From Aureimonas frigidaquae (GTDB taxonomy: Bacteria > Pseudomonadota > Alphaproteobacteria > Rhizobiales > Rhizobiaceae): a stretch of DNA of 64,000 bases. Numbering within the stretch: position 1 is the stretch's first letter; every line of letters begins with the position of its first letter. Shown in pieces: positions 8,717 through 18,492 of the stretch. The DNA is taken from NCBI RefSeq assembly GCF_001463905.1, contig NZ_BBWR01000017.1, positions 124,001-188,000 of the forward strand, in the 5' to 3' direction. The translations under genes and the position numbers were made by a program. The notes under the pieces are model-generated. The model saw only the letters and a program-made list of their open reading frames with translations, ran no database searches and was not told where the DNA came from.

Positions 8717-9498
8717 GCGGCCGGCCCATCATCGTCTTCGACAGCGGCGTCGGCGGCCTGACCGTCCTGCGCGAACTGCGCGTGCGCATGCCGGACCGGC
8801 GCTATCTCTATGTCGTGGACGATGCGGCCTTCCCCTATGGAGACTGGGACGAAGACGCGTTAAAGGCGCGTATCCTGTCGCTCTTCGGCAGCCTTGTGGA
8901 TGCGCATGCCCCGCTGGCGGTCGTGATCGCCTGCAATACCGCGTCAACGCTGGTCCTGCCGGACTTGCGCGCCCGTTTCGACATTCCCTTCGTCGGCACC
9001 GTCCCGGCCATCAAGCCTGCGGCCGAGCAGACGCGCTCGGGCCTCGTCAGCGTCCTGGCGACGCCCGGCACGGTCCGGCGAGACTATACGCGCGGCCTCA
9101 TCGAGAGCTTCGCCCGCGATTGCGCTGTCGAACTCGTCGGCGCCTCGCGCCTCGCCGCTATGGCGGAAGCGCATCTGCGCGGCGGGGCCCTGGACCCGGA
9201 TGCCCTGCGTGCAGAGATCGCGCCCTGTTTCGTAGAACGGGACGGGCGGCGCACGGACATCGTCGTCCTGGCCTGCACGCATTATCCCTTCCTCGTCGGG
9301 GCGTTCCGCAAGGTCGCGCCCTGGCCGGTGGACTGGCTGGACCCGGCCGAGGCGATCGCCCGGCAGGCTGCCAAGGTCATCGGCCATACGGCGCCCGACC
9401 TGCCGGAGGGGTTCGACCGGGCCGTCTTCACCGCCGGCCCGCCGGACTATGCCACCCGGCGGCTGGTGCACGGGTTCGGGCTCACCGCGCAAGGGTGA
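8713..9498 (+). CDS. murI: Glutamate racemase
   Basis: MurI interconverts L- and D-glutamate to feed peptidoglycan precursor synthesis in the cytoplasm. The 261-residue protein has the family's catalytic elements: [10 protein letters not shown] with Asp10, CNTAST with Cys74 and ACTHYP with Cys188, the two cysteines being the racemase acid/base pair. The start codon overlaps the trmJ stop (ATGA), while an open frame upstream has no MurI similarity. Its 3' end overlaps the convergent secreted-protein gene by 17 bp. It is ordinary in length. Confidence 0.93.
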   Translation: MSGRPIIVFDSGVGGLTVLRELRVRMPDRRYLYVVDDAAFPYGDWDEDALKARILSLFGSLVDAHAPLAVVIACNTASTLVLPDLRARFDIPFVGTVPAIKPAAEQTRSGLVSVLATPGTVRRDYTRGLIESFARDCAVELVGASRLAAMAEAHLRGGALDPDALRAEIAPCFVERDGRRTDIVVLACTHYPFLVGAFRKVAPWPVDWLDPAEAIARQAAKVIGHTAPDLPEGFDRAVFTAGPPDYATRRLVHGFGLTAQG

Positions 9499-9988
9499 TG
9501 GCGGATGTCTGGACGCTGCGTCCGTCGATCTGATCGGTGACCGTCATGGAGAGGGTTCCGTCGCCGGCATTGCCGATTGTCATGCGGGCCGATCTATCGC
9601 CATAGATCGGCTTGGCATAGGTGACGTCGAAGCTGAGCGTCGAACCCTGCAGCCGCCCGTTCGTCAGGCGCGCGGGCCCCGTCGCCGATGCTGCATAGGT
9701 TCCGGAATAGCTGCCGCTCGCAGGATCATAGCGGATCTGTGCCGATACGGGGCGGGTGACGATCACCGCAGCCCGGCACTGGCCGGAAATCGTCAGACTG
9801 TCTGGCCCGGAGGGCTTCCCCGTCAGCGTGCAGGTGACTTTGCGGGGCGTGCGGTCGACATCGCGCTGGATGGTGCCGCCGCCCTTGAAGCGCCCGTCGA
9901 AGCGCGCCAGAAACCCGTCATCGGCCAGCGACTGACCGCTCGTGACGAGCGCAGCCAATCCGGCCCATATCCCTGCCGATCGCAACAT
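9482..9988 (-). CDS. Secreted hypothetical protein
   Basis: I do not recognise the family with certainty. The chosen ATG is preceded by GGAGGA and gives 168 residues: a signal peptide (charged start, hydrophobic [12 protein letters not shown], cleavage after QSLA) followed by a mature domain rich in Gly, Ser and Thr with alternating hydrophobic residues, suggesting a small all-beta periplasmic domain. It has two cysteines (in VTCTL and SGQCRA), perhaps a disulfide. Similar small periplasmic proteins are common in Rhizobiales, with no known role. It converges on murI with a 17-bp overlap and is divergent from the YqaE-type gene. Confidence 0.7.
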   Translation of the reverse strand: MLRSAGIWAGLAALVTSGQSLADDGFLARFDGRFKGGGTIQRDVDRTPRKVTCTLTGKPSGPDSLTISGQCRAAVIVTRPVSAQIRYDPASGSYSGTYAASATGPARLTNGRLQGSTLSFDVTYAKPIYGDRSARMTIGNAGDGTLSMTVTDQIDGRSVQTSAITLAR

Positions 9989-10015
9989 GACGGTCCTCCG
10001 TGCCGGTTCGGCTTC

Positions 10016-10041
10016 GGAACGGAAAGTGTCGAGCGGGAGTT
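10016..10041 (+). promoter_or_regulatory. Candidate EcfG-type stress promoter for the YqaE/Pmp3 gene
   Basis: GGAAC at 10016-10020 is followed, after 17 bases, by AGTT at 10038-10041. The alphaproteobacterial general-stress sigma factor EcfG reads GGAAC-N16-17-CGTT, so there is one mismatch in the -10. The predicted start of transcription would be roughly 30-35 bases before the ATG at 10082. Judged by eye. Confidence 0.4.
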
Positions 10042-10081
10042 TAGGTTGCACCAAGACCCATCAGGACCGGATTGCCAACTC

Positions 10082-10264
10082 ATGGACCTTCTGCGCATTG
10101 TCATCGCCATCTTCCTGCCGCCGCTCGCGGTGTTCCTGACGACCGGCCTCGGCAAGCATTTCTGGATCAACATCATTCTGACGCTGCTGGGCTATATTCC
10201 CGGCGTCGTGCACGCGGTCTGGTTCATCTCCAGGCGGTCGGGACAGCGCAGACCACTGGCTTGA
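10082..10264 (+). CDS. YqaE/Pmp3 family (UPF0057) small membrane protein
   Basis: This is a 60-residue protein with two transmembrane segments separated by a short turn. The sequence MDLLRIVIAIFLPPLAVFL followed by INIILTLLGYIPGVVHAVWF is the Pmp3 fold signature (LPPLAVFL and LGYIPGVVHA). Family members in yeast, plants and bacteria are linked to membrane potential and salt or stress tolerance. The same frame is open upstream for several hundred bases but that part is antisense to the secreted-protein gene and not homologous. A candidate EcfG promoter precedes it and a hairpin terminator follows, so it is probably monocistronic and stress-induced. Confidence 0.88.
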   Translation: MDLLRIVIAIFLPPLAVFLTTGLGKHFWINIILTLLGYIPGVVHAVWFISRRSGQRRPLA

Positions 10265-10298
10265 CTTGAAGCCTTTCCTCGTCTAATCGGTGCCACAT

Positions 10299-10327
10299 CG
10301 GCGGGCCGCAAGGTCCGCCGGTTTTTT
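10299..10327 (+). terminator. Intrinsic terminator after the YqaE/Pmp3 gene
   Basis: A 9-bp stem CGGCGGGCC/GGTCCGCCG (10299-10307 with 10312-10320, one G-T pair) with loop GCAA is followed by six Ts at 10322-10327. Confidence 0.92.
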
Positions 10328-10395
10328 ACGTGTCCCGTGAACGGCTTCGGCCGCTCTGTCAGCCTTCTCGAAGGCAAAGGAGGGTGCGTTTCCTC

Positions 10396-10420
10396 AACCC
10401 GCCAAATGGTTTGTCGGGTT
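10396..10420 (+). other. Stem-loop in the rpsD leader
   Basis: AACCCG (10396-10401) pairs with CGGGTT (10415-10420), and CAAA (10403-10406) pairs with TTTG (10410-10413) around a TGG loop, with a single C/T mismatch between the two helices. It ends 19 bases before the rpsD ATG, just upstream of the AAGGA ribosome-binding site, so it is in a position to affect translation. There is no T tract. Confidence 0.5.
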
Positions 10421-10439
10421 CATCCTCGAAGGAAATGCG

Positions 10440-11057
10440 ATGAGCAAGCGCGAATCCGCCAAGTACAAGATTGACCGTCGTCTTGGCGAAAATATCTGGG
10501 GCCGTCCGAAGTCCCCGGTCAACCGCCGCCAGTACGGCCCGGGCCAGCATGGCCAGCGCCGCAAGTCCAAGCTTTCCGACTTCGGCACGCAGCTGCGCGC
10601 CAAGCAGAAGCTGAAGGGCTATTACGGCGACGTGTCCGAAAAGCAGTTCCGCCGCATCTATGAAGAGGCTGCCCGCCGTCGTGGCGACACCTCCGAAAAC
10701 CTGATCGGTCTTCTGGAATCCCGTCTGGACGCCATCGTCTATCGCGCGAAGTTCGTGTCGACGATCTTCGCTGCGCGCCAGTTCGTGAACCATGGCCATG
10801 TCAGCGTGAACGGCGTGCGGACCAATATCGGTTCCTACCGCTGCAAGGCCGGTGACGTGATCGAGGTCCGTCAGAAGTCCAAGCAGCTCACGATCGTTCT
10901 TGAATCGGTCCAGCTCGCCGAGCGCGATGTGCCGGACTACATCGAGGTCGATCACAACAAGATGGTCGCGACCTTCAGCCGCGTTCCGGGCCTCGGCGAC
11001 GTGCCGTATCCGGTTCAGATGGAACCGAACCTGGTCGTCGAGTTCTACTCGCGTTAA
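10440..11057 (+). CDS. rpsD: 30S ribosomal protein S4
   Basis: S4 is a primary 16S rRNA-binding protein that nucleates 30S assembly. The 205-residue sequence has the S4 N-terminal domain ([20 protein letters not shown], the long alphaproteobacterial form) and an S4 RNA-binding domain ([11 protein letters not shown]...[11 protein letters not shown]). In many bacteria rpsD sits in the alpha operon with rpoA; here it is alone, flanked by terminators on both sides, as is usual in Rhizobiales. Its leader contains a stem-loop immediately before the ribosome-binding site (AAGGA), which could serve autogenous control; this is inference. Confidence 0.97.
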   Translation: MSKRESAKYKIDRRLGENIWGRPKSPVNRRQYGPGQHGQRRKSKLSDFGTQLRAKQKLKGYYGDVSEKQFRRIYEEAARRRGDTSENLIGLLESRLDAIVYRAKFVSTIFAARQFVNHGHVSVNGVRTNIGSYRCKAGDVIEVRQKSKQLTIVLESVQLAERDVPDYIEVDHNKMVATFSRVPGLGDVPYPVQMEPNLVVEFYSR

Positions 11058-11096
11058 CCGATCGCATCAGCGGCCCCGCGCCGCATATCGTGTGAA

Positions 11097-11124
11097 GCCG
11101 CCCGGGCAACCGGGCGGCTTTTTT
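11097..11124 (+). terminator. rpsD intrinsic terminator
   Basis: The perfect 9-bp stem GCCGCCCGG/CCGGGCGGC (11097-11105 with 11110-11118) closed by a GCAA tetraloop is followed by six Ts (11119-11124). Confidence 0.97.
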
Positions 11125-11236
11125 GCGCCGTGTTAAAAGCTTGCGAAACCGCAGGAAACGCCCTTGCCTCGGACGGGGGAATTCGGCAAATCTCTTACAC
11201 CTTTAGGTAGTAGACTGTCCTTCGGACCATTCCGAA

Positions 11237-13201
11237 TTGAAGGCCTTGTCCTTGACCAGCGTTCCCGGCCAGGCGGCCTCGTTGCAGAGTTTGATTCAGC
11301 GCGATCAGCTCCACACCATGCGTGGCGCCCTGCGGCGCGCGATCCTCGTCAACATCGCTCTCGGTCTTGCCGCCCTTGCCGTCACCGTGCGCGCCGGGCT
11401 CGAGACGGAGGGCTTGATCTGGTTCTCCCTGTCGCTGGCGGTCAACCTGGTGCGATTTGCCCTGTGCGCCTGGCCCGTGCCATCTGCCGGGGAAGCCGAA
11501 AGCGTGGGCATCGACCGGCATTTCTTCCTACACCGTGTCGCGGCCCTTGCGTCGGGTATCGTCTGGTCATTGCTGGCGGTCTTGTCGAGCGGCTTCACCA
11601 CCCCGGAAACGGTCTTCTATCTGACGCTCCTGGCCGGCATCACGGCTGGCTCGGTCACCTATGGAACGGCCTATTGGCCGGTTCCGGCGCTTTTCATATC
11701 GCCGCCGCTGATCGCTGCGACGGTCTGCCTGTTCTGGTCCGGTCATTTCAATTCCGTCATGCTGAGCGGCACGATCGCGATCTATCTGACGGCTCTCTTG
11801 TTGGCTGCGCGTGAAGGCGACAGATCCTTCCGCGATCTCTCCCGGCTCAAGCACGAAGCACGGGCGCTGGCCCATTCGCTGGAACAGGCCAACGAGCATT
11901 CCGCTGCGACCGCGCGAGAAATGCTGCATCGGGCAACGCATGACGCACTGACCGGGCTGTTGAACCGCGGCGGCATATTGCGGAACCTCGAGGATTTCCT
12001 GCGTGAAGGGGGCGGTCCGGTCTGCTTGATGCTTCTGGACCTCGATGACTTCAAGGTCGTCAACGATGTTTACGGCCATGCAACAGGCGACCGTGTCCTG
12101 CGGAAGGTGGCTCGGCGGCTTCGCGAGGCGACGCCGCCACATGCGCATATCGCCCGGCTGGGCGGCGACGAGTTCGCGCTCGTCCTGCGGGGTATGCCGG
12201 TCGATACACAGGCGCTCGGTGCAATTGCGCAGGCCGCGCTCGACCGCATCTCGGCGCCCTTCGAAACCTTCGAATCCAGCCCGGTCAGTGGGAGCGTCGG
12301 CGTGTATGTGGCCGATCGCGGCACGGTCGGCGAGATGCTCGCCAATGCCGACGCGGCCCTCTACGTGGCCAAGACGGCAGGTCGCAACCGCTACCGTATC
12401 TACGATCTTTCGTTGCAGAAGCGCATGGAGCTGGAACGCGACATGGAGCGCGAACTGCCGGATGCCCTGCGCAGCGGAATGATCGAGCTGTGGTTCCAGC
12501 CGATTGCCCGGCCCGACGGCAGCATCGATTCGCTGGAGGCGTTGCTCCGCTGGAACCACTCCCGCCATGGGCATATCGATCCGTCCTTGCTCGTTTCGGT
12601 GGCGGTGCGGACCGATCAGAGCGAGCAGCTTTTCCTGCGTGTGGTTCGCGGGGCGACGGCCATGCTGGAATGGTTGGCCGCACAGGGGTGGTCCGACATG
12701 CGTGTCGCCATCAATGTTTCCCCGCGGGAGGCGGCGCGTGTGCCGATCGACCAGATCGTCATGGAAGAGCTCGGCCACGCCGGCATACCGCTAAACCGGC
12801 TGGAACTCGAGATTACCGAGGAAACCGCGCTCGACACGAGCGTCGTGCGCTCCCGTTTCAAACCCTTGGCCGACGCCGGGGCGCGGATCGTCATTGACGA
12901 CTTCGGGGTCGGGTACGCGTCCCTGGCGGCCATTCGGCACATTCGGATCAGCCGGCTGAAGCTCGACCGCAGTTTCGCAGCCGATCTCGACGCGGATGGC
13001 AAAGCCCGCTCGCTTTATAAGGCGCTGATCGGCCTCGGCCATGCGTTGGATATCGAGGTCGTGGCGGAGGGCGTCGAAACCGAAGAAGCACGCCAAACCC
13101 TCGTCGGCCTCGGCTGCGATTTCCTGCAAGGCTATCATTTGGCGCGCCCCATGCCGGAGCCGGATTCGCGCGTCTGGCTGCAGAGCCAACATAGCCATTA
13201 G
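11237..13201 (+). CDS. Membrane GGDEF-EAL cyclic-di-GMP signalling protein
   Basis: This protein should make and/or hydrolyse cyclic di-GMP at the inner membrane. Residues ~30-190 contain about five hydrophobic segments forming a membrane sensor. They are followed by a GGDEF domain with an intact RLGGDEFAL (near residue 308) and the upstream [10 protein letters not shown], and an EAL domain with EALLRW (~432), INVS, EITEET, DDFG, LKLD, EGVET and LQGY, i.e. the metal- and base-binding set for phosphodiesterase activity. Both domains therefore look catalytically competent. The start is uncertain: the longest form begins TTG at 11237, but TTG at 11252 has GAAGG at proper distance; an ATG at 11318 would remove 27 residues. 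It appears monocistronic. Confidence 0.9.
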   Translation: MKALSLTSVPGQAASLQSLIQRDQLHTMRGALRRAILVNIALGLAALAVTVRAGLETEGLIWFSLSLAVNLVRFALCAWPVPSAGEAESVGIDRHFFLHRVAALASGIVWSLLAVLSSGFTTPETVFYLTLLAGITAGSVTYGTAYWPVPALFISPPLIAATVCLFWSGHFNSVMLSGTIAIYLTALLLAAREGDRSFRDLSRLKHEARALAHSLEQANEHSAATAREMLHRATHDALTGLLNRGGILRNLEDFLREGGGPVCLMLLDLDDFKVVNDVYGHATGDRVLRKVARRLREATPPHAHIARLGGDEFALVLRGMPVDTQALGAIAQAALDRISAPFETFESSPVSGSVGVYVADRGTVGEMLANADAALYVAKTAGRNRYRIYDLSLQKRMELERDMERELPDALRSGMIELWFQPIARPDGSIDSLEALLRWNHSRHGHIDPSLLVSVAVRTDQSEQLFLRVVRGATAMLEWLAAQGWSDMRVAINVSPREAARVPIDQIVMEELGHAGIPLNRLELEITEETALDTSVVRSRFKPLADAGARIVIDDFGVGYASLAAIRHIRISRLKLDRSFAADLDADGKARSLYKALIGLGHALDIEVVAEGVETEEARQTLVGLGCDFLQGYHLARPMPEPDSRVWLQSQHSH

Positions 13202-13214
13202 CGGCGGAAACACC

Positions 13215-13231
13215 GGCCCGAATGCCGGGCC
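13215..13231 (+). terminator. Possible terminator after the GGDEF-EAL gene
   Basis: The 6-bp stem GGCCCG/CGGGCC (13215-13220 with 13226-13231) encloses loop AATGC and is followed by a weak pyrimidine run (ACCCTTTCCC). It lies 14 bp after the stop codon and before ttcA. Confidence 0.4.
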
Positions 13232-13290
13232 ACCCTTTCCCTTCGGCTCGGGGTCGCTTATTGCGGGAGCTCGCAAGTGAGGATCCGCCA

Positions 13291-14154
13291 ATGCTCGATC
13301 AGCTCGACGACGTGCAGGACGGCGCGCAAGCCGGCGCGCATCCGCTGTTTCGGGATGTTCCGGACAGCGTGGCCTTCCGCAAGCTGCGCAAGCGACTGCT
13401 GCGTGAAACACGTGAGACGATCGCCCGGCATGCCATGGCACGGCCCGGGGCCCGTTGGCTGGTCGGCATTTCCGGCGGCAAGGATTCCTACATACTCCTG
13501 TCGCTGCTCCTGGATCTGCAATGGCGTGGCCTCCTGCCGGTCGACCTTCTGGCCTGCAATCTGGATCAGGGGCAGCCGGGTTTCCCCAAGCATGTCCTCC
13601 CGGATTTTCTCACCGCCAACGGGATCGCGCACCGTATCGAGTATCGCGATACCTATTCGGTGGTGAAGGAGAAGGTGCCGGCGGGGTCCACCTATTGCGC
13701 GCTCTGCTCGCGCCTGCGGCGGGGCAACCTCTACCGCATCGCGCGGGAGGAGGGGTGTGAGGCCCTGGTTCTCGGCCACCATCGTGACGACAGCCTGGAA
13801 ACCTTTTTCCTGAACCTTTTTCATGGGGCAAAGCTCGCCGCCATGCCGCCCAAGCTCCTGAACGACGAGGGCGATATGCTCGTGCTGCGCCCGCTGATCG
13901 CCTGCGCCGAGGACGACATAGCGCGCTTTGCCGCCGCCATGCGCTTCCCCATCATTCCGTGCGATCTGTGCGGAAGCCAGGACGGGCTGCAGCGCAACGC
14001 CATGAAGGCTTTCCTGGCCGATATGGAGCGCAGCCATCCAGGGCGGCGCGAGACCATCGCCAAGGCGCTCGGCAACATCAATCCGAGCCATCTTCTCGAC
14101 CCGCGGCAGTTCGACTTCGCCGCACTGGTCCCCAAGCCGAAGGAGCCATCGTGA
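13291..14154 (+). CDS. ttcA: tRNA 2-thiocytidine biosynthesis protein TtcA
   Basis: TtcA installs 2-thiocytidine at position 32 of certain tRNAs, using ATP and a [4Fe-4S] cluster. The 287-residue protein has the PP-loop SGGKDS (residues 61-66), the CALC pair (Cys136, Cys139) and a later CDLC (Cys224, Cys227) in the context PCDLCGSQ, matching TtcA cluster ligands. GAGG at 13279-13282 supports this ATG; the longer form from 13222 adds 23 unconserved residues. It overlaps the next gene by GTGA. TrmJ at 7943 acts on the same tRNA position, a coincidence worth noting. Confidence 0.9.
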   Translation: MLDQLDDVQDGAQAGAHPLFRDVPDSVAFRKLRKRLLRETRETIARHAMARPGARWLVGISGGKDSYILLSLLLDLQWRGLLPVDLLACNLDQGQPGFPKHVLPDFLTANGIAHRIEYRDTYSVVKEKVPAGSTYCALCSRLRRGNLYRIAREEGCEALVLGHHRDDSLETFFLNLFHGAKLAAMPPKLLNDEGDMLVLRPLIACAEDDIARFAAAMRFPIIPCDLCGSQDGLQRNAMKAFLADMERSHPGRRETIAKALGNINPSHLLDPRQFDFAALVPKPKEPS

Positions 14155-14972
14155 CTGCATTCGATACCGAGCGTCTCGCCACCATTCTGAGGGATGCGGC
14201 CAAGGCCGAAATCATGCCGCGCTTTCGGCGCCTCAGCCCCGGCGACATTCGCGAGAAGACCTCGGCGGTCGATCTCGTGACCGAGGCGGACGAGGCCGCC
14301 GAGCGCGCCATCGCCGCCGCCTGCCGCGATGCTTTTCCGGACGCGGCCTTTGTCGGTGAAGAGGGCGTTGCCGCCGATCCCGGTCTGATCGAGCGGGTGG
14401 CGCAATCCGACCTTGCCATCGTGGTCGATCCGATCGACGGCACGGCCAATTTTGCGGCCGGCGCGCCGATGTTCGGCGTCATGGCCGCGGTCGTGCGCCG
14501 TGGCGAAACCATTGCCGGCATTATCTACGATCCGCTCGGGGATGATTTCGTCCTGGGCGAGCGCGGAGCCGGCGCCTTCCTGCAGCGTCCCGACGGTGAG
14601 CGGCACAGGCTTTCCTTTGCTGCGCCCGCGCCCACGCAGGAAATGATCGGGGCGGCATCGACCAGCCAGCTCGACCCGGAGGAGCGGCTGCGTGCGCTGA
14701 CAGGCTTCGGCCAGACGCGGATCCTGTGCAGCTACCGGACTGCCGCGCAGGAATACCGCCTCGCGGTCAGTGGCGCGCTCCATTACCTCTATTACGTGAA
14801 GCTGATGCCCTGGGATCACCTGGCCGGCGCGCTCCTGTCGGAAGAAGCGGGTGGCTATGTCCGGCGGCTCGATGGGTCGCCCTATCGTCCGGGCGATGTC
14901 ACCGGCGGGCTGATGGTCGCGCCGGATGCCGATGGCTGGCAGGCGCTGTCCCGGCTGATCGGCCGCAGCTGA
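14151..14972 (+). CDS. Inositol monophosphatase family phosphatase
   Basis: This is a Mg2+-dependent, Li+-sensitive-type phosphatase of the IMPase/FIG superfamily. The 273-residue protein has the superfamily motifs: [22 protein letters not shown] (metal binding) and a C-terminal [10 protein letters not shown]. The substrate could be myo-inositol 1-phosphate, histidinol phosphate or another sugar phosphate; sequence alone does not decide. The GTG start overlaps the ttcA stop and has AAGGAG five bases upstream. The frame is open further upstream inside ttcA but without homology. The following hairpin is probably a bidirectional terminator. Confidence 0.85.
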   Translation: MTAFDTERLATILRDAAKAEIMPRFRRLSPGDIREKTSAVDLVTEADEAAERAIAAACRDAFPDAAFVGEEGVAADPGLIERVAQSDLAIVVDPIDGTANFAAGAPMFGVMAAVVRRGETIAGIIYDPLGDDFVLGERGAGAFLQRPDGERHRLSFAAPAPTQEMIGAASTSQLDPEERLRALTGFGQTRILCSYRTAAQEYRLAVSGALHYLYYVKLMPWDHLAGALLSEEAGGYVRRLDGSPYRPGDVTGGLMVAPDADGWQALSRLIGRS

Positions 14973-14985
14973 CGGCACGCAAACG

Positions 14986-15015
14986 AAAAAGGGCGGACGC
15001 TCGGCGCCCGCCCTT
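14986..15015. terminator. Terminator between the IMPase gene and grxD (strong leftward)
   Basis: The stem AAGGGCGG/CCGCCCTT (14989-14996 with 15008-15015) carries an inner CGC/GCG pair. On the minus strand the hairpin is followed by five Ts, so it most likely ends the purine/grxD operon; on the + strand it has no T run. Confidence 0.85.
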
Positions 15016-15053
15016 CGTACTGTCATGGACTTTTGATGGGGACCTTTGACGGT

Positions 15054-15401
15054 TCAGCCGTTGGCGGCTTCCTTGCTGCCGGTCGCAACGCCCTTGCCGT
15101 TCAGGAAATCCTGCAATTCGCCCGACTGGAACATCTCTCGCATGATGTCGCAGCCGCCCACGAATTCGCCCTTCACGTAGATCTGCGGAATGGTCGGCCA
15201 GGAGCCGTATTCCTTGATCCCGTTGCGCAACTCGTCGGAGGAAAGGACGTTGACGCCCTTATACTCCACGCCGAGATAGTCCAGAATCTGCACCACTTGC
15301 CCGGAAAAGCCGCATTGCGGGAAGGCGGGGGTGCCCTTCATGAAGACGATGACGTCATTCGTCTTCACTTCGTTGTCGATCCATTCCTGAATACCGCTCA
15401 T
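15054..15401 (-). CDS. grxD: Monothiol glutaredoxin, Grx4 type
   Basis: This CGFS glutaredoxin carries and delivers [2Fe-2S] clusters and works with BolA in iron homeostasis. The 115-residue protein shows FPQCGFSG with Cys30, the GSH-binding [16 protein letters not shown] segment, and usual length. It follows bolA by two bases and is last in the leftward operon. The pairing with bolA is functional as well as positional, as the two proteins form a cluster-bridged complex in other bacteria. Its placement at the end of purine genes is common in alphaproteobacteria. Confidence 0.95.
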   Translation of the reverse strand: MSGIQEWIDNEVKTNDVIVFMKGTPAFPQCGFSGQVVQILDYLGVEYKGVNVLSSDELRNGIKEYGSWPTIPQIYVKGEFVGGCDIMREMFQSGELQDFLNGKGVATGSKEAANG

Positions 15402-15403
15402 CT

Positions 15404-15658
15404 TCAGCTCCGAGCCTCGTCTTCCTGTCGGGGCGCACTTGTCTGCAACGCCAGCGCGTGCAGGATACCGCCCATGTTTCCCTGAAGGGCCTGATACACC
15501 ATTTGGTGCTGCTGCACCCGCGTCTTGCCGCGAAAGCTCTCTGCCACAACCTCAGCCGCGTAATGGTCGCCGTCGCCCGCAAGGTCGCGGATCGTGACGA
15601 CTGCATCCGGAATCCCGTCCTTGATCATCTTCTCGATGTCCTGGGCGTTCATTGGCAT
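15404..15658 (-). CDS. BolA family protein
   Basis: This 84-residue protein has the class II KH-like fold of BolA, with [22 protein letters not shown] containing the conserved histidine. It is probably the partner of the adjacent CGFS glutaredoxin in Fe-S cluster sensing or transfer. The start at 15658 has GGGAG nine bases upstream; an ATG two codons later is possible and the open frame upstream is not conserved. The 107 bp between purL and bolA contains a perfect GGGTCG/CGACCC hairpin (15693-15707) without a T run, so a second promoter or processing site there is possible. Confidence 0.9.
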   Translation of the reverse strand: MPMNAQDIEKMIKDGIPDAVVTIRDLAGDGDHYAAEVVAESFRGKTRVQQHQMVYQALQGNMGGILHALALQTSAPRQEDEARS

Positions 15659-15765
15659 GGATTGCAACTCCCTTTCAGCGGCTGGCACGGCCGGGTCGGC
15701 CCGACCCCATCCCGTAAAGGATAGGCATTCGAAGCCGTGCCCGCAATGTCGGCAAGCCCTTCGCC

Positions 15766-17988
15766 TCAGGCCGCAACGTCACGCATGGCGCCCGAACCCG
15801 ACATGTAGTTCGGGAACCAGCTCTCATGCGCGATGGTCATGTCCGACACGGCCACGTCCAGGACACCCTCGATCGTGAGGCGGTTTCCGCCCGCACGGCC
15901 GAGCCGCATTGCCGGGACGCCGGCTGCCGTAGCCTCTGCAATGACCGCATCGGCCGCTTCCTCGCCGAGCGCGACGATGTAGCGGGCCTGGTCCTCGCCG
16001 AAGAGTTCGGCATGGCGCGGTCCGCCGCCCAGGCTGATCGAGGCGCCGACGCCCGACGCCATGCACAGTTCGGCGAGCGCGACAGCCATGCCGCCATCGG
16101 ACAGATCGTGGCAGGTGCGCACCCGGCCCGAAGCGATGAGGCCGCGGACGAAATCACCGTTCCGGCGCTCGACGGAAAGGTCCACCGGCGGCGGCGCCCC
16201 GGCTTCGCTGCCGGCGATCTCACGCAGGAAGATGGAGGCGCCGAGATGCGTTCCCATGCCGCCGATCAGAAGCAGTGCCTGGCCCTCTGCCAGCGTGTCG
16301 ACGCGCGCCGTGCGGCTGCGATCAGCGATCAGCCCGACACCGCCGATGGTCGGCGTGGGCAGGATGCCCTGGCCGTGCGTTTCGTTGTAGAGGGAGACGT
16401 TGCCCGATACGATGGGGAAGTCCAGCGCCGAACAGGCGGCGCCGATACCCTGCACCGCCTTGACGAACTGGCCCATGGCCTCCGGCTTTTCAGGGTTGCC
16501 GAAGTTCAGATTGTCGGTCGCCGCCAGGGGTTCCGCGCCGACGGCGGTCAGGTTGCGCCAGCATTCGGCCACGGCCTGCGCGCCGCCCTGGTAAGGGTCC
16601 GCGTCGCAATAGCGGGGCGTGACGTCGGACGAGAAGGCGAGCGCCTTGGTTTCGTGACCGTCGACCCGCACCACGCCGGCATCGCCGCCCGGCCGCTGCA
16701 GCGAGTTGCCCTGGATCAGCGTGTCATACTGTTCGAAGACCCAGCGGCGGGACGCGATGTCCGGGGAGCCCAGAATGGTCAGAAGCGCTGCCGCATAGTC
16801 GGCCGGCTCGGCCACCGCCTGCGCGGCAATGGTTTCGCGCTGTGCCGGCTCCACCCAGGGGCGGTCGTATTCCGGCGCTTCGTCGCCCAGCTCCTTGATC
16901 GGAAGATTGGCGACTTCGACGCCGTCGAACAGGATGCGGAAGCGCAGATCGTCGGTCGTCCGGCCCACGACGGCGAAATCGAGGCCCCATTTGCGGAAGA
17001 TCGCTTCGGCCACGTCCCGCTTGGCCGGCTCGAGCACCATGAGCATGCGCTCCTGGCTTTCCGACAGCATCATCTCGTAGGGCGTCATGGCCGTCTCGCG
17101 CACGGGGACGGCGTTCAGATCGAGCTCGATCCCGAGATCGCCCTTGGCGCCCATCTCGACCGCCGAGCAGGTCAGGCCGGCCGCACCCATGTCCTGGATA
17201 GCGATGACCGCCCCAGTCTGCATGAGTTCGAGGCAGGCTTCCAGCAGGCACTTTTCGGTGAAGGGATCACCAACCTGCACGGTCGGGCGCTTCTCCTCGA
17301 TCTTCTCGTCGAACTCGGCCGATGCCATGGTGGCGCCGCCGACGCCGTCGCGGCCCGTCTTGGCACCCAGATAGACGACGGGAAGGCCGACACCCTCCGC
17401 CTTGGAATAGAAGATCGCATCCGTGCGCGCCAGACCCGCCGCAAAGGCGTTGACCAGGCAGTTGCCATTGTAGCGCGGATGGAAATTGACCTCGCCGCCC
17501 ACCGTCGGCACGCCGAAGCTGTTGCCATAGCCGCCGACGCCGGCCACCACGCCCGCCACCAGATGACGGGTCTTTTCATGATCGGGCGCACCGAAGCGCA
17601 GCGCGTTCATGGCCGCGATAGGCCGCGCTCCCATGGTGAAGACGTCGCGCAGGATGCCACCCACGCCCGTGGCCGCACCCTGATAGGGCTCGATATAGGA
17701 GGGGTGGTTGTGGCTTTCCATCTTGAAGACGACGCAGTCGCCATCGCCGATATCGACCACGCCGGCATTCTCGCCCGGTCCCTGGATGACGCGGGGGCCT
17801 TGCGTCGGCAGCGTCCGCAACCAGCGCTTGGAGGACTTGTAGGAGCAATGCTCGTTCCACATGGCCGAGAAGATGCCGAGCTCGGTCAGGCTCGGCTCGC
17901 GACCGATCAGGCCGAGAATGCGCTCATACTCGTCCGGCTTCAGGCCATGCGCGGCGATGAGGTCTGGCGTGATGGGTGTGTCGGTCAT
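15766..17988 (-). CDS. purL: Phosphoribosylformylglycinamidine synthase, PurL subunit
   Basis: PurL uses ATP and ammonia to make formylglycinamidine ribonucleotide in the fourth step of purine synthesis. The 740-residue sequence is the small form that needs PurQ and PurS. It shows HCSYKSSK near the N-terminus, the ATP-binding MESHNHPS and [10 protein letters not shown], and [11 protein letters not shown] in the second half. The ATG at 17988 gives the conserved [16 protein letters not shown]; the longer frame has no support. It is fourth-ranked in the operon behind purQ and two lipoproteins. Those lie between subunits of the same enzyme. Confidence 0.96.
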   Translation of the reverse strand: MTDTPITPDLIAAHGLKPDEYERILGLIGREPSLTELGIFSAMWNEHCSYKSSKRWLRTLPTQGPRVIQGPGENAGVVDIGDGDCVVFKMESHNHPSYIEPYQGAATGVGGILRDVFTMGARPIAAMNALRFGAPDHEKTRHLVAGVVAGVGGYGNSFGVPTVGGEVNFHPRYNGNCLVNAFAAGLARTDAIFYSKAEGVGLPVVYLGAKTGRDGVGGATMASAEFDEKIEEKRPTVQVGDPFTEKCLLEACLELMQTGAVIAIQDMGAAGLTCSAVEMGAKGDLGIELDLNAVPVRETAMTPYEMMLSESQERMLMVLEPAKRDVAEAIFRKWGLDFAVVGRTTDDLRFRILFDGVEVANLPIKELGDEAPEYDRPWVEPAQRETIAAQAVAEPADYAAALLTILGSPDIASRRWVFEQYDTLIQGNSLQRPGGDAGVVRVDGHETKALAFSSDVTPRYCDADPYQGGAQAVAECWRNLTAVGAEPLAATDNLNFGNPEKPEAMGQFVKAVQGIGAACSALDFPIVSGNVSLYNETHGQGILPTPTIGGVGLIADRSRTARVDTLAEGQALLLIGGMGTHLGASIFLREIAGSEAGAPPPVDLSVERRNGDFVRGLIASGRVRTCHDLSDGGMAVALAELCMASGVGASISLGGGPRHAELFGEDQARYIVALGEEAADAVIAEATAAGVPAMRLGRAGGNRLTIEGVLDVAVSDMTIAHESWFPNYMSGSGAMRDVAA

Positions 17989-18093
17989 CGGCACGAGCTT
18001 CCTGCAGCATGGTTGGCGCATCCCCCCGGCAACGCGGCCGGCGGATCAGTGGAGTGTCTGTCATGTCCCGTCCGGCATGAACGGGGGCGTCCG

Positions 18094-18492
18094 TCAGCGG
18101 CCGGACACCCAGCCGGTCTGGAGGCGCCGGCAGGGCGCTGTGTCCTGGAGACCCCGCAGGACGAGCACGTCGTCGGCCGCCTGCGGAATGTAATCATCCA
18201 CAATACGCCGCTGCAGGACCAGCAGCATATGCTCGTATCCCTTGGCGCCGGGGGCACGCACGCAGATCCCGAAGGGTCCGGCCGGACTGTCGACGAAGAC
18301 GCGGTTTTGTTCGACCGCCCGTCCGCGATACAGCGTGCGGGCCGTCTCGAGCGCGTAGCGGCTCTCGATCCGGCTCGGCGCGGGCGCGGCGAGGGGCGGT
18401 TCGATACCGCGCACCGGGGTTGCGGCGCAGCCCGTCAGGAGGGCGGCACCCACCATGGCGAGGGCCAGCGCCGACCGCGCCCGGTCAGGCAT
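18094..18492 (-). CDS. Small lipoprotein of unknown function inside the purine operon
   Basis: I do not recognise this 132-residue protein. It has a lipoprotein signal ([19 protein letters not shown] then lipobox LTGC, Cys at ~22), a proline/alanine-rich linker and a mature domain with three further cysteines or fewer (IC, PC), suggesting a periplasmic disulfide. Its ATG lies 8 bp inside the end of the preceding lipoprotein gene, so the two are co-translated. The 105-bp gap to purL has no terminator. The frame is open a little upstream (to 18531), but those codons precede the signal peptide. Its relation to purine synthesis is unknown; it may just share the transcript. Confidence 0.65.
   Translation of the reverse strand: MPDRARSALALAMVGAALLTGCAATPVRGIEPPLAAPAPSRIESRYALETARTLYRGRAVEQNRVFVDSPAGPFGICVRAPGAKGYEHMLLVLQRRIVDDYIPQAADDVLVLRGLQDTAPCRRLQTGWVSGR

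Noticed and set aside
10384-10443. A 19-codon leader-peptide frame (GTG at 10384) ending on the rpsD start codon by ATGA, behind GGAGG
   Set aside because: The GGAGG runs straight into the GTG with no spacing, and no other start suits it. The strong ribosome-binding-like sequence at 10379-10383 is noted but not used.
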